Source: Diphasiastrum complanatum
Lineage: Eukaryota; Streptophyta; Lycopodiopsida; Lycopodiales; Lycopodiaceae
Length of the DNA: 64,000 nt
Reading direction: 5' to 3'
Assembly (NCBI GenBank): GCA_029204225.1
Contig: CM055111.1
Coordinates: 20,948,521-21,012,520 of the forward strand
Positions 10,716 through 21,440 of this stretch are shown here, piece by piece. Under the pieces are notes generated by a model, which saw only the letters and a program-made list of their open reading frames with translations, was not told the DNA's origin and searched no databases. The position numbers were made by a program, and so were the translations under genes. How positions within the stretch are numbered: the stretch's first letter is position 1; every line of letters begins with the position of its first letter.

Positions 10716-12870
10716 TTATCCATCAGTTTCTAGATGAAATGATGCACTTAAGCACAATTTAGTGCCCAACTTGTCCATTAAGACCTTCCAAAAAGTGTAA
10801 ATAAGTCGACTATCTCTATCACTCACTATCTCCTTCAGTACTTCGTGTAACTTGAAGACATTCTTCAAGAATATTTGTGCTACTTGGGCTGCACTATCAG
10901 TAGCTTTAAAAGGTAGGAAGTTTGCATATTTTGTAAGCCAGTCCACCACCACATAGATACCATCTTATCCCCCAGTTGTTGCTGGCAAAGAAGGTATAAA
11001 ATCCATGCTAATACTTGTCCAACGTTGTGTAGGAATAGATAGCAGATGCAATAAACCTTGTTGCTTGACATGTTCCACCTTATTCACTTGACAAGGGATA
11101 CATTCCTATACATACGTATATATTGTTTTCTTCATACCAGCCCATTTGGATAGCTTCTGGATGGTTTGATATGTCTTCAACATTCCACTATGCTCAACAC
11201 TTGGAAATGAGTGTTCCTCATATAATACTTGCGGAATGAACTTGGATTTAGGAGCAAGCACAACTCTAGAATTGTCATACAGCAATTTTTGTCCTTGCTT
11301 CTTATAACAAGGATAAACAATTGAATTAGATCTTTGCAATTTCTCCCAAATCTCCTTTAAATCTGGATCCTCCATATACTCTACTTGAATGTCTTTTATC
11401 CAATCTACACTTAATGCAGTTATTGCGGAAACTATGCCAAATCTCAAATTTGACCACAACATTCTATGCTGTTCAATTAAAGGATGATCCAAAATTTCAT
11501 TTTGACGTTCCACCAAGTATGCCGCATATTTCTCTATAGATTCTGAAGATGCATTCATCTTTAAAGACCATATTCTTGATAGTGCATCCACAACTACATT
11601 GTCATTTCCTTTAAGATATTCAATGTTAAAATCATAAGATTGGACCTATGACAACCATCTCTTCTCCTTATCATTCAATTGTTTTTGGCTCAAGAAATAT
11701 TTCAAACTATGATGATCACTTTTAATCACAAATTTAGAACCATATAAGTAGTATCACCATTTCTTGAGGGCATGCACAATCTCCAGCATCTCCTTGTCAT
11801 GAGTCGGATATGATGCTTCCTTGTCAGTGAGTTTCCTACTCTCATAGGCAATAACTCCATTTGATTGACTCAAAATAGCTCCCAACCATGTGCCACTGGC
11901 ATCCACTGTAACCATGAAAGGTAAGTTGAAGTTGTTCACCACTAGGGTGATGTTATTACAAGGAATGGTAACTCCATTGGCAATATGGACTCTCATCTTA
12001 TCGCAATGATCCAAAGATGCTAACCGCAGTTTTGTAATGGCCTACTATTAAAGAAGTTATGCATATCACCACTATCTATTAAACAAAATACTTTCCTTCC
12101 ATTAATTAATGCGTGCACATGAAAGGTTTTGTAAGAATGGGATCCATTGAAAGCATTTAGAGATATGCTCAATAGGTCAAATTTTTGATCCCTCCTAAAA
12201 GCTCTTCCCTGCTATCTGTGGTTTGATTGATGATGTGGTGATTTATCATCGGATGAGGTGTCTTCCTTTCTTTCATTACTTTGCGACGACTCAGTGTCAA
12301 TGACATTCTCAAGAAAAGTGTTAATATCGTCTTCGTCATCTTTGACAATCAAGGAAATCCCTGCAAACTTTGCTTTATCACACCTATGCCCTAGTTTTCA
12401 TTTTTGCTTACAAGTGAAACATAAGCCTTGTTGTCGCAGTCGATCTATCTCTGCCTTTGATCTGACAATTTTCACCTCCAATTTGGCCTCCATGTTGCTC
12501 ACTTGTTTCTTACCACTATTCCTCCTATCAACTTCTTTAATTGTCGAGTACTAGAGGATTGTGCTAAATTTCTTATCACGTCGACGAATATCAGAATTCC
12601 ACTCAGTTTCTCGCCCATTAATTTCATATCTGGGTGCTCCCGATTTAGTCGACCACTTACCAACATATTTAGGCTCGATTTTAATAGCCACCCGCATACC
12701 TTGATCCAGATCAGTACAAAAACGTGATGCTACATCAGCTCCAATATTTGGCTGCAATCCCTGTATATACCTTCGCAAATGATCTGCATCAGACACTGTG
12801 GGTAGCTTAAGAGTTAGACTCCATAAATCAAAGTTATACTCTTTTGGCGTATCTTCGTCCATCTTTTAAA
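10716..12870 (-). pseudogene. Chromovirus-like Ty3/gypsy gag-pol lacking RT
   Basis: Read on the minus strand: gag tail (12,862-12,551, FDLWSLTLKLPT, LRRYIQGLQP); CCHC-like knuckle CFTCKQK-stop-KLGHRC near 12,400; protease active site VFCLIDSGDMHNFF near 12,080; then directly RNase H VTVDASGTWLGAILSQ and RKLTDKEASYPTHDKEMLEI (12,014-11,754), followed by SDHHSLKYFLSQ. Integrase H2C2 and core fragments follow (11,591-11,106, EHSGMLKTYQTIQKL; 10,952-10,716, VVDWLTKYANFLPF, VSDRDSRL). The whole RT is absent. The deletion joins protease flank to RNase H in an open frame. No LTR of this element is seen. Confidence 0.85.
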
Positions 12871-12884
12871 GTTGTCATCATCAA

Positions 12885-13407
12885 CTATTCCATTGTTATG
12901 TTGATGTGTCAGCATTTGCTATTGGTGTTTGTCCGAGTCAGAAGAACAAACAGAAGAAAGACCATCCAATATACTATGGCTTAGTTCCTCAGGAAAAAAT
13001 TATTCGACAACAAAAAGAGAAGCACTTAGAATGATTTTTATTGTAAAGAAATTTTGACATTATTTGTTGGGATATGCTTTTATATTCCATGTTGATCATT
13101 ACATTTTAAAGTATCTTGTTAATAAACCTGATTTATCTGGATGAATAGCTCGCTGGGTTTTGTTGCTAAAAGAATTCAATTATCAAGTAGAGCTTCGTCA
13201 AGGAAAGTATCATACTAATGCTGATTATCTTTCACGACTTAGTATGGGAAAGACTGAAGAACCGTTGAATAATGACTTTCCAGCTGAAAATTTATTCGAT
13301 ATATCTTTTACAAATTCTTTATATTCTGTATATCCTGACGTATATGATTTGGAGAAGAAGACAATATTTCAATATAAGATTGCACCTTACACCATTATTA
13401 ACAAAAA
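12885..13407 (+). pseudogene. Gypsy RNase H/integrase-N fragment
   Basis: The plus strand matches 44,925-45,457 over its whole length: NYQVELRQGKYHTNADYLSR, then KTIFQYKIAPYTIIN. It carries several stops. It ends abruptly at 13,407, in the middle of the segment, where the copia A LTR begins. It is an older gypsy copy of the 40-46 kb family, cut by later rearrangement. Confidence 0.8.
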
Positions 13408-14473
13408 GAAATGAACACGAGTGGAAAGTGTTCGTGCACAGTGGAATAGGCTATCTCACTCTTTCCCTAAGCATGACTACGCCTATCAGACTCAAACAGA
13501 ACATTAGTGATAGAAATCACATTCGATTTGATTACGTAGCTAAACATTAAGCATGAAGACATCAGAATGATAATTTGCCATGAACAGCTAGACTGATTGT
13601 CAGTCGCAAAATAGTCGTGAAAGACAAAACTAAATATTATTGCGAACAGCTAGACTAATAATAATTTGCGAAGAGTAGATGACCAGATTAAGCAATAAGA
13701 AAGTCAGATAGAATGTAGAAAAGCATTGTAAAATTGACACAAATATGAACGCAGAACAAACTAAGTTATATCAGATTAAGTATAGCGAAATATACAGGTC
13801 AATAATGCAGGTGAGCACAAGACAATAGCGGACGAAACCACATGCTTTACAAAGCTAATCCAATTTGTAAAAGGAATAAATCTATTATTGACAATACAAA
13901 GAATTGATGCGCGAAAGCACCTACTTCGTCTATCTCTAATAAGCTTCTAATGTTTGCTATATTTTTCACACACTCTGAATATGCAGATGGTATTCAATAT
14001 ATACATAATGTTACAGGTGTGCAGATGAAGAAGGTACAAAGTGGATGTGTTGTCTGTGGGAGATCGTGGTTGGCTGTTGTTGTTGTCAAATCTGATTGCA
14101 CAGTTCATGGGACGAGCGTGAGAAGGCCATGACATCAGCCTTCGCTGAAATGAACATTGATGAAAATGCAAAAAATGCAACACTCTGACAAATGCCTTAG
14201 AATTTGATTTACAAGGTACCTTCGCTTTTTCAGTAGGACACCTTTGGCATTTGTAGGACAGTGTCACCTTTTTCGCCTGTCACAAATCACATGTAAAAAC
14301 ACAATGTCGTCTTTTTCACCTGTGGAAATTTACTTGTATTTATACAGACAATCGCGTTTTTCGCCTGCTTATTTTACATCTAAATATGTAGAATGTGCGA
14401 CAACACAAGTAAAATATAGCAACATGAATGGAGACAGATTAAAATAGGATTTAGGAGAGTAGAAAAGATAAAT
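13408..14473 (-). mobile_element. Copia A 3' LTR (truncated at its 3' end)
   Basis: The reverse complement aligns with the complete LTR at 23,365-24,482: both begin TGTT..GGATTTATC and share 'ctactctcctaaatcc' and the sequence around 'gaacattagtgatagaaatc'. A polypurine tract (minus 'gattaagggggag', 14,474-14,487) directly precedes its TG start, as expected for a 3' LTR. The last about 40 bp, ending ..CCCAACA in the other copy, are missing at the junction with the gypsy fragment. Short ORFs within it are not genes. Confidence 0.88.
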
Positions 14474-16718
14474 CCAACACTCCCCCTTAATCTGGATCCG
14501 TGAATGCCTTGATCTTCAAACTAAGCAATGTACAAAACTTGTTCTATACATTAACACTTAATGCCTTAATGAATATATCTACAACCATGTCCTACGTTCT
14601 ACAGTACATTAATCTTACCTCCTTGTTGAGAACCTTACCCCTGATGTAGTGATATCCGATTTCAATGTGCTTACTCCTAGAGTGAATTCTAGGGTTGGCC
14701 GATAAGGGCACTCTGATTATCACAAAATATGGTTGTAGGGCTATACTGATACAAACTAATGTCTGACAGTAAATTTCTCAACCAAAATGCTTCTTTAATA
14801 GATTGAGAAATAGCAATGTATTCTGCTTCTGTAGAATAAAGATCGATAGAGGTTTGCTTACGATTGTTCCATGAGGTAGGACGGTCGTTGAAGGAGAATG
14901 TTAATCCAGATGTGGACTTATGATTGTCTACATCTCCTCCCCAATTTGCATCATAATATCCATTCAGCTGATGAAGATTGTCGTTGCTGACATCTCCATA
15001 GCAGATGCATTGGTCCGTGGTAGCTCGAATATACCTCATGACTCTTATGAGAGCCTTCCAATGGCCAGGATTAGCCATATACTGGTTGAGTGAGCTTATA
15101 GCAAAAGAGATGTTAGATCTTGTACAGACCAAATGGCATACATGGGAGATCCAAATATCGATCGATAAGGATACTCTCATCTGCTTCTCTTCTTGCTTGG
15201 TCTGGGGACATTGGTCCTTTGACAATTGCAGGCCTGGATCCATTGGTGAGTGAGCTAACTTACAATTCATTAGATTGTATCTGTTAAGAACATTGTGAAG
15301 ATACCTTTGTTGAGTGATATAGATCAGTCGTCTCGCTGTGTCTCTGTGGATTTGAATGCCCAGACAAAAGTGAGCTTCATCCAGATCAGTCATGTCGAAC
15401 TCAGAAAACAACATCTATTTAGAATCCTTGACCAAATCGGTATTGTTTTTGAAAAGCAATGTATCATCCACATATAAGATGATAATAATCAAGGATTGTT
15501 GCACCGACTTGGAATAGATGTGTGCCTTATGGAGTTTACAAACATGATTCTTCATACCTTTTAGAACGTATCCTTTGGGCTGGATCATGTAGATGTCTTC
15601 TTGTATAACTCCATTCAGATAAGTTATTTGTACATCAAGTTGTTGCACTTTGAGACCGACAACTTCAACATATGATAGGAGAGTTCGGATCGACAAATGC
15701 TTGACTACTGGACTGAAAGTCTCACTGTAGTCGACGTGGGGATCTGAGTGAATCCTCGTGCTACCAATCTTGCCTTCTTTTGATCAATTGTTCCATTGGC
15801 ATTGTACTTGATCTTGAAGATCCATTTGCAATCAATAATATTGCAGCCAATAGGAGCTTCGACTAGTGACCACGTCTGGTTCTTGATCAGAGAGGAATAC
15901 TCTCTGTCCATAGCTTCTCTCCAGAGATCAAAGTCTGGTTGGCTTAGTGCCTCTTCGACTATTGTCAGTTCTTGTATCAAGAGACATGCAGACTCAAGAG
16001 TATGCCTTGTGAATTGTGTGTGCACTCGGCTTGATCTTCTGGGAGGATTCGACTGATGAACCACTCCTGGGACTTGTTGCTAGGTAGTAGCAACATCTTC
16101 ATCTGATTCACTGTCAAATAGTGGGTCGTCAATGGACATGCCTGAAGCTTTGATTGTCATGTCAATGGCAGATGATGCAGGTTTTCCTGGAACAATATCC
16201 TTGCCTTTGATGTCGAAGAATTGATCCTCGATAAAGATTGTATCCCAGCTGTATAAGACTTGCTGGGTATCGGGATCATACAGCTTGTATGTGTTATCAT
16301 ATGAAGTATATCCAATCAAAATGGTCTTGAGACCTTTGAAGTCAAATTTCTTCCTCGTGTCTTTCAAGATCTGCGTGTAGGCAACACATCCGAACACTCT
16401 TAGGTTCTTCATAGAAGGCTTAGAGCCTGTCCACACCTCATGGGGTGTCTTGCTTGAGAGGGCCTTGGTTGAACATTTGTTTTGGACGTAAGGTGTAGTG
16501 GAGATAACTTCGGCCCAGAAGCTCTTGGGCAACGATGCATGTGCTAGCATACATTTGGCTGATTCAACCAATGTACAGTTCTTCCTCTCGGCTAAGCCAT
16601 TAGACTGAGGATTATAAGGAGTGATGGATTGTTGCTCAATGCCTTGGCTATGGCAGTACTCCTTGTTAGCATATTTCAAGGAATTCCCAGATGTCGAGCC
16701 AAGCTGAAGACATAGATC
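14474..16718 (-). pseudogene. Ty1/copia pol: integrase, RT, RNase H (broken)
   Basis: Integrase inserts element cDNA; RT/RNase H makes it. Minus order from 16,718: integrase core C-terminal half (YNPQSNGLAERKN, LPKSFWAEV, NLRVFGCVAY); linker; RT start (16,064-15,705, WREAMDREYSSL, CKWIFKIKYNANG, ARLVARGFTQ); RT (15,696-15,415, YLNGVIQEDIYMIQPKGY, then ILYVDDTLLF with the YVDD box); RT end and RNase H (15,414-14,689, CLGIQIHRD, DANWGGD, STEAEYIAIS, CDNQSA). About 70 residues of RT are missing between 'HKA' and the YVDD strand. Frameshifts fall at about 16,070, 15,700 and 15,415. The gag, protease and integrase N-terminus are cut off at about 16,718 by a gypsy LTR. Confidence 0.9.
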
Positions 16719-17730
16719 ATCTCTCACCCATGACTGAGGAGGTCTCAGAAGGAGGAGAGCAGAGGAAGTTGAGAGCCAAGAATTACTAGCTAGGGTGACA
16801 GTGATTATTCACGTGAGCCTACATGGTAGAAGGAATGACCATGTAGGAGCTAGTAATATTTCCTAGGCATTGTAAATAAGCGTAGACCCCCTTAAATAAT
16901 TTAGAGTGAGCCACCTTTTGATGGTGACCTCTAGTGGAAGGGCAAATTCCACTTGTATTTTTCAAATTAGTGGAATTGCCACTTGGGCTCCACATGGGCA
17001 ACCTTCTTGCTTATTTAAGGGCCCTCCTCTCTTTGTGAGGGAGCTTTGAATGTATTTTCAATTTCTCTTGAGTGAATAAACAAGATCTTCCACGAGTTCT
17101 TGATGATTGTAAAGCTCCTTGTTCATGGAAATATTCTTGAGTGAAATTTCTATTAGCATGTTCTGATTTCCTTGGTGTTTGTGGATTAATTAGATTTCCT
17201 ACTTACTCTTTTGCTTGTGGAATGTAGATGTGGATTAACCTTCTTGTTTCTTGATTTTTGTAGTTTCAGCATGCAGGTAAACTAGAGGCTGAGATTGTGG
17301 ATCTGATTTGCATACTCTCTAACAATTCTGTCCTTGATTGTTTTTGGGCATTCCAAGCATCAAGAAATGGGTGTTGTTGATCCTTGGGCTGCTAGAATAC
17401 TATTAGGATGCTAGTTTTCTTGTTTCTTGTTTCTTTCTGAGTAGATTAGTCTTATCATTGCATTGTTCCCTGATCTTGGTAGACAGTTGTAGATTTGCTC
17501 TCTGATTCAGAACGTTGATCTCTATACTGAGCTAGGACTGGTTGCATGGCTTGTAAATGCATGTAGCTGAGTAACGTATTCGTCTCTCCCCATTGACAGG
17601 CTGGAAATACACGTTGTAACCTGAGAAACACTTCTGCTTGAAAACCGAACTGTAACCAATGGAAGTAACAAAAAGAAGAACGAATGATAAAAAAAATTGT
17701 GTTCACCGATTCAGTGAGAATCTGTGAACA
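16719..17730 (+). mobile_element. Gypsy 5' LTR of the element-D family (5'-truncated)
   Basis: Homologous, in opposite orientation, to the full LTR at 29,989-31,135. Shared blocks include 'gagtgagccaccttttgatg' (followed by gtgacctctagtgga) and the end ..AATCTG(C/T)(A/G)AACA. A TATA-like 'tatttaaggg' lies near 17,021-17,030. About 75 bp of the U3 start are missing at the junction with copia A. It ends GTGAACA at 17,730, immediately before a primer-binding site. Confidence 0.8.
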
Positions 17731-17732
17731 TA

Positions 17733-17749
17733 TGGCGCCATTTCCACAG
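17733..17749 (+). promoter_or_regulatory. Primer-binding site, tRNA-Asp type (degenerate)
   Basis: 'tggcgccatttccacag' lies 2 bp after the LTR end. Plant gypsy elements primed by tRNA-Asp carry TGGCGCCGTTGCCGGGG. The first seven bases match and the rest is decayed. Confidence 0.6.
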
Positions 17750-18016
17750 CTATGCAGACACTAAACCAGGACAAACCTTTCCGATCTGTGTTGCAAAACC
17801 ATCGCTCTGAAGTCTCCACCACGTTTCATTACTGAGCTTGTCACTTTCATCTCCATTGATGCACAACTATATTCTCGACCAAGGCTTCACGCTCCTTTTC
17901 TAGCCGAGCTCCATGACTCACGTCTGGACCGGATGAAACGTTGTTTTATTCACCTATTGAAACTACTCAATCACTCTTGACCGAACCACTACTCGCCATA
18001 ACCCCTCAAGTCCTGA

Positions 18017-18327
18017 GTTAAATCTCAATCGATGCTCATCGATCAGATCTCACCTGAGCCTTTACGTTGAAATCTTAACCGGAGCATCTGTTGAAATCTC
18101 AACTAGAGCATCTGTTGAAATCTCAACTGACGTCTCCTCTCAGATCTCGATCGATGCCTCCTCTCAAATCTCGACTGACGTCTCCTCTCAGATCTTGCTC
18201 GATGCCTCCTCTCCAATCTCGCCCGACGCCTCCTCTTCAATCTCGACCAACGCCTCCTCTCAGATCTTGACCGACGCCTATCAATTCTCAACCGAGGATT
18301 TCTATCACCTCTCAACCGAGAGCTTTG
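18017..18327. repeat. 24-bp leader minisatellite, about 13 units
   Basis: Units of the form cctctcagatctcgaccgacgcct repeat with 24-bp periodicity between the PBS and gag. The middle seven units are best conserved. Because 24 is divisible by three, both strands stay open: plus gives an eight-residue Ser/Ile/Asp repeat, minus an Arg-rich repeat. A related array occupies the same place in element D (34,230-34,560). Confidence 0.9.
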
Positions 18328-18629
18328 ACTTCCAACCTGAAACCAAGTCCACTTGCAGACAAAATCAACTTTCTTATTTGACTAGGTATCAGTGTTTGCC
18401 AAATACCATAGTTCTTTCCAACTTTATTGCAAATCCCTAACGCCAATAAAAAAACAAAATAACTGTGCCATTCGGACACCACCATAGTAGTCTTTGATTC
18501 ACAGTTCAAAAAAAAACAAAAAACAAATAAACAAAATCAAAACCACAAAACAAATACACAAACACTAGTCAAGCTACCAAAAAGTCCAAGAGGCCTATTT
18601 ACCCAATCCTAAGGTACTCTAGAGTTATT

Positions 18630-19745
18630 ATGGATCGTCCTTACAATCCAAATTCCCGGCATCATAGCAAAATCACCTTTGGCAATCATGACAAACGAGT
18701 CACTATTGACTCAACTGGCCATGTCAAGCCTGCTAAAGTTTATGATGATTGGTCATCAACAACATATGACAAATCAGATAGTGTCCTGATCCAACCCAAA
18801 GGCCACTATACGAGATCAACAGACATAATCAATTGGGGACAGGCACTGGCCACTGTGGAATGTGCTGATTCCAATCGATGTTGTATTGAAACCGCTGCAG
18901 AAGTTGTGGATATTCTCCCATCTTCTACAGACATTGATACACCCATCATCCCACTTATGATGATTCACTCGATTCCTATAGCGTGGTGCCCAGGAGAACC
19001 CATGTTTCCGAAGAAGGTATTATTTCCATGGATGATGTTGAAATGACGGATGAACATGTCTCATTTATCTAGATGCCCAACGTTATCTGCCAAAAGCAAT
19101 TTCTCAGGAAATCAAGTCACCAGGGCCATTGGCTCATGTCCAACTAACATCCAAAGTACCCAACACACAAGCGTATAGGCCCAAACCCAAAGTATACACA
19201 TGAAATGTGTATCCAAACAAAGTCTGATGCCGATATGATAAGTGAGGCAACAACATCGCCCACTCAAAAACCACAAAAACCTCGATAAAACAAAATCATT
19301 GATACAATATTAACCGAGCATCAAAAACAGATGTGTGAAAAGCTTAAGCAGCCGATTAAGCCCTTGTCTAAAGAGACAAAATCCAAACCATCAGACCAAG
19401 CTTCCACGTCTGGTAGTGACTCAACAAAGATGATTCCCAAAGTTCCAGAAAACTTTGTGGAACCACCTTTTGATCTCCCACGAAAATTTAAAGATTTCAC
19501 ACTGGATGACATTGTTATCCAGCTACCACAGCCACACCAAGAACCTACACCAAGTTCCAACTCCTTTGAAGGACCAGCTAAAACGATGCCGTTAAATCTT
19601 AAAGATCTTGACAAGGAGATGGATCGACTAGTTCATGTTGGTGCACACCTTTCGTCCGAACAACTCTCTGATCTCAAAAAATTTACTTCGCAAATACAGG
19701 GATGTATTTGCATGGAACTATACAGAAATGAAAGGAATTCTGCCT
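18630..19745 (+). pseudogene. Gypsy gag-pol N-terminal region (broken)
   Basis: Two plus frames with stops between them. 18,630-19,046 encodes SKITFGNHDKRVTIDSTGHV and STDIINWGQALATVEC, and the second frame (19,331-19,747) includes LPRKFKDFTLDDIVIQLPQP and ends near the RT start. In many plant gypsy elements a region like the first lies between nucleocapsid and RT. I see no intact knuckle or protease here. It follows LTR, PBS and leader (16.7-18.3 kb) and precedes RT at 19.75 kb on the same strand, so it belongs to that element. Confidence 0.65.
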
Positions 19746-20692
19746 GAAGTAGTCATTCATACAATTCCTTTGGAAGACAACGCTAAGCCTATTCCCTTAC
19801 AGAAGTAACCCCGTCTATCGCGAGAGAATCGATGAAGATATTAAAAAAATGCTGGATGCTGGGGCCAACATACTGATTGGGTATCACCCATTGTGGTTGT
19901 ACCCAAGAAAAACGGCAAACTTCGTATTTGTGTCGATCTCAAGAACCTTAATGCGACAGTTATTTCCTTGTTTAAATAGCCCTTGAAGATAAGCATAAAA
20001 TGGCCTTTGCCACAAAGAACGGGGTTTATGCTTATAATGTCATGCCTTTTCGCTTATGCAATGCCCCTTAAACGTTTCAAACGGCCATGCAACTGGCCTT
20101 CCAAGACCTGTTACATCGGATTGGCGAGATTTATCTCGACGATCTGGGTGTACATTCCTCAGTCGCTACGCACCTTGATGCACTGGAGAAAATCTTCATT
20201 CGTTGTCGTAGATTTGGAATTTCCCTAGACCCTGATAAGTGTCAAATCTGGGTCACCCATGGGGTGGTTCTCGGACATATAATTTCAAAGGACGATATTT
20301 CTACCGATCCTTCAAAAATCAAGATCATAGTTGAAATGCCCTTACCTGCAACAGTGAAGGAAGTTTATGTCTTCCTCGGTCACATGAATTATTATCACAT
20401 CTTTATGATCCATTATGCCGGTAAGGCACGCCTCGTTTATTTAGTTGTGGTTGACCCTCGCTAGACCGAAGAACAAATTGAAGCCTTTGAGGAGTTGAAA
20501 ATAGCCCTTACCACGACACCTATACTCCGCTCGCCAGACTACACGAAAGGGTTTCATGTGCATATGGACGCAAGTAAGTATGCCATTGGAGGTCTTCTTG
20601 CACAACCGGATGAGTATGGCAAGGATTTTCCAATATGTTTCTTGAGCAGGCAACTGGTGTCTGCTGAAGTGAACTATATAACCCCTTAGTGA
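19746..20692 (+). pseudogene. Ty3/gypsy RT and RNase H (broken)
   Basis: RT fingers: RERIDEDIKKMLDAG and, one frame over, WVSPIVVVPKKNGKLRICVD with DLKNLNATVIS. The next stretch is deleted (no 'DxxxGYxQI' block). The palm resumes at about 20,000 with NGVYAYNVMPF, then IGEIYLDDLGVHS carrying the YLDD catalytic box, and LGHIISKDDISTDP. RNase H begins at about 20,495: SPDYTKGFHVHMDASKYAIG and FLSRQLVSAEVNY, stopping before the third catalytic Asp. At least five stops or frameshifts. Confidence 0.88.
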
Positions 20693-20711
20693 GAAGCATT
20701 GACGATGGTCT

Positions 20712-21440
20712 ATGTTGTACAACACCACAAACATTATTACATGTTTTGGCTATCCTATAGAGCTAGTTAGTGATCGTGGCACATATTTTCTAAACACTGT
20801 CATTGATAATTTACTACGCCAGTATCTTGTCATTCACCGAAAGAGTACACCGTACTATCCTAGGTGTAATGGCCAAGCCAAATCCACTAACAAGACGATA
20901 TGTAAAATTTTGACAAAGATAATTGAAACCAGTCGCTCTGATTGGGAAACAAAACTTTTTTCAGCTATCTGGGCTTACCGCAACACCCCGAAGAAAGCCA
21001 CTGGGTGGGTTACCCCTTTCCACTTAGTGTATGGTCAAGAGGCGGTAATGCATGTAGAATTCTTAGTACCTTCGCTAAGAGTCATGAAAGCTTTTTCTAT
21101 AGATCTCTGTGAAAAAGCTACAATTGAGCGACAAGTCAAGACCAGGCTATTTACGTTAGCCCAGTTATGCGAGACAAGACTCATATCTTACCATGCACAA
21201 CTGGTTAACAAATGACGCCAAAAGGCCTGACATGATCATCACTTACGCAATAAAGATTTACACTTAGGTGATTAGGTGCTTCTTTATACATTGAAGAAGC
21301 ACCCAAGAAAATTGAAATTCCAAAGTGAGGGACCGTATGCTATTAATAAATCTTTCCTAATTGTGCAGTCCAGCTGCAAACACTTGACGGAATACTCCTA
21401 GACACTGTCGTCAATGGGGTCATCTATGCCATTGTAATTC
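20712..21440 (+). pseudogene. Ty3/gypsy integrase, core C-terminal half
   Basis: Plus frame: GYPIELVSDRGTYFLN (second catalytic Asp region), STPYYPRCNGQAKSTNKTI (E-region, with the usual Gln/Glu context changed) and WVTPFHLVYGQEAVMHVEF. The zinc finger and first catalytic Asp are missing: RNase H jumps straight into this core. The tail to 21,440 matches typical pol C-termini (VNGVIYAI). It terminates where inverted copy B of the coiled-coil ORF begins. Confidence 0.85.

Noticed and set aside
18103-18315. Arg-rich 70-codon minus ORF resembling an SR protein
   Set aside because: It is the 24-bp minisatellite read on the other strand; no start context and no homologous gene.
18017-18327. Regular 24-bp repeats considered as a CRISPR array
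   Set aside because: Eukaryotic context, no unique spacers; it is a minisatellite in a retrotransposon leader.
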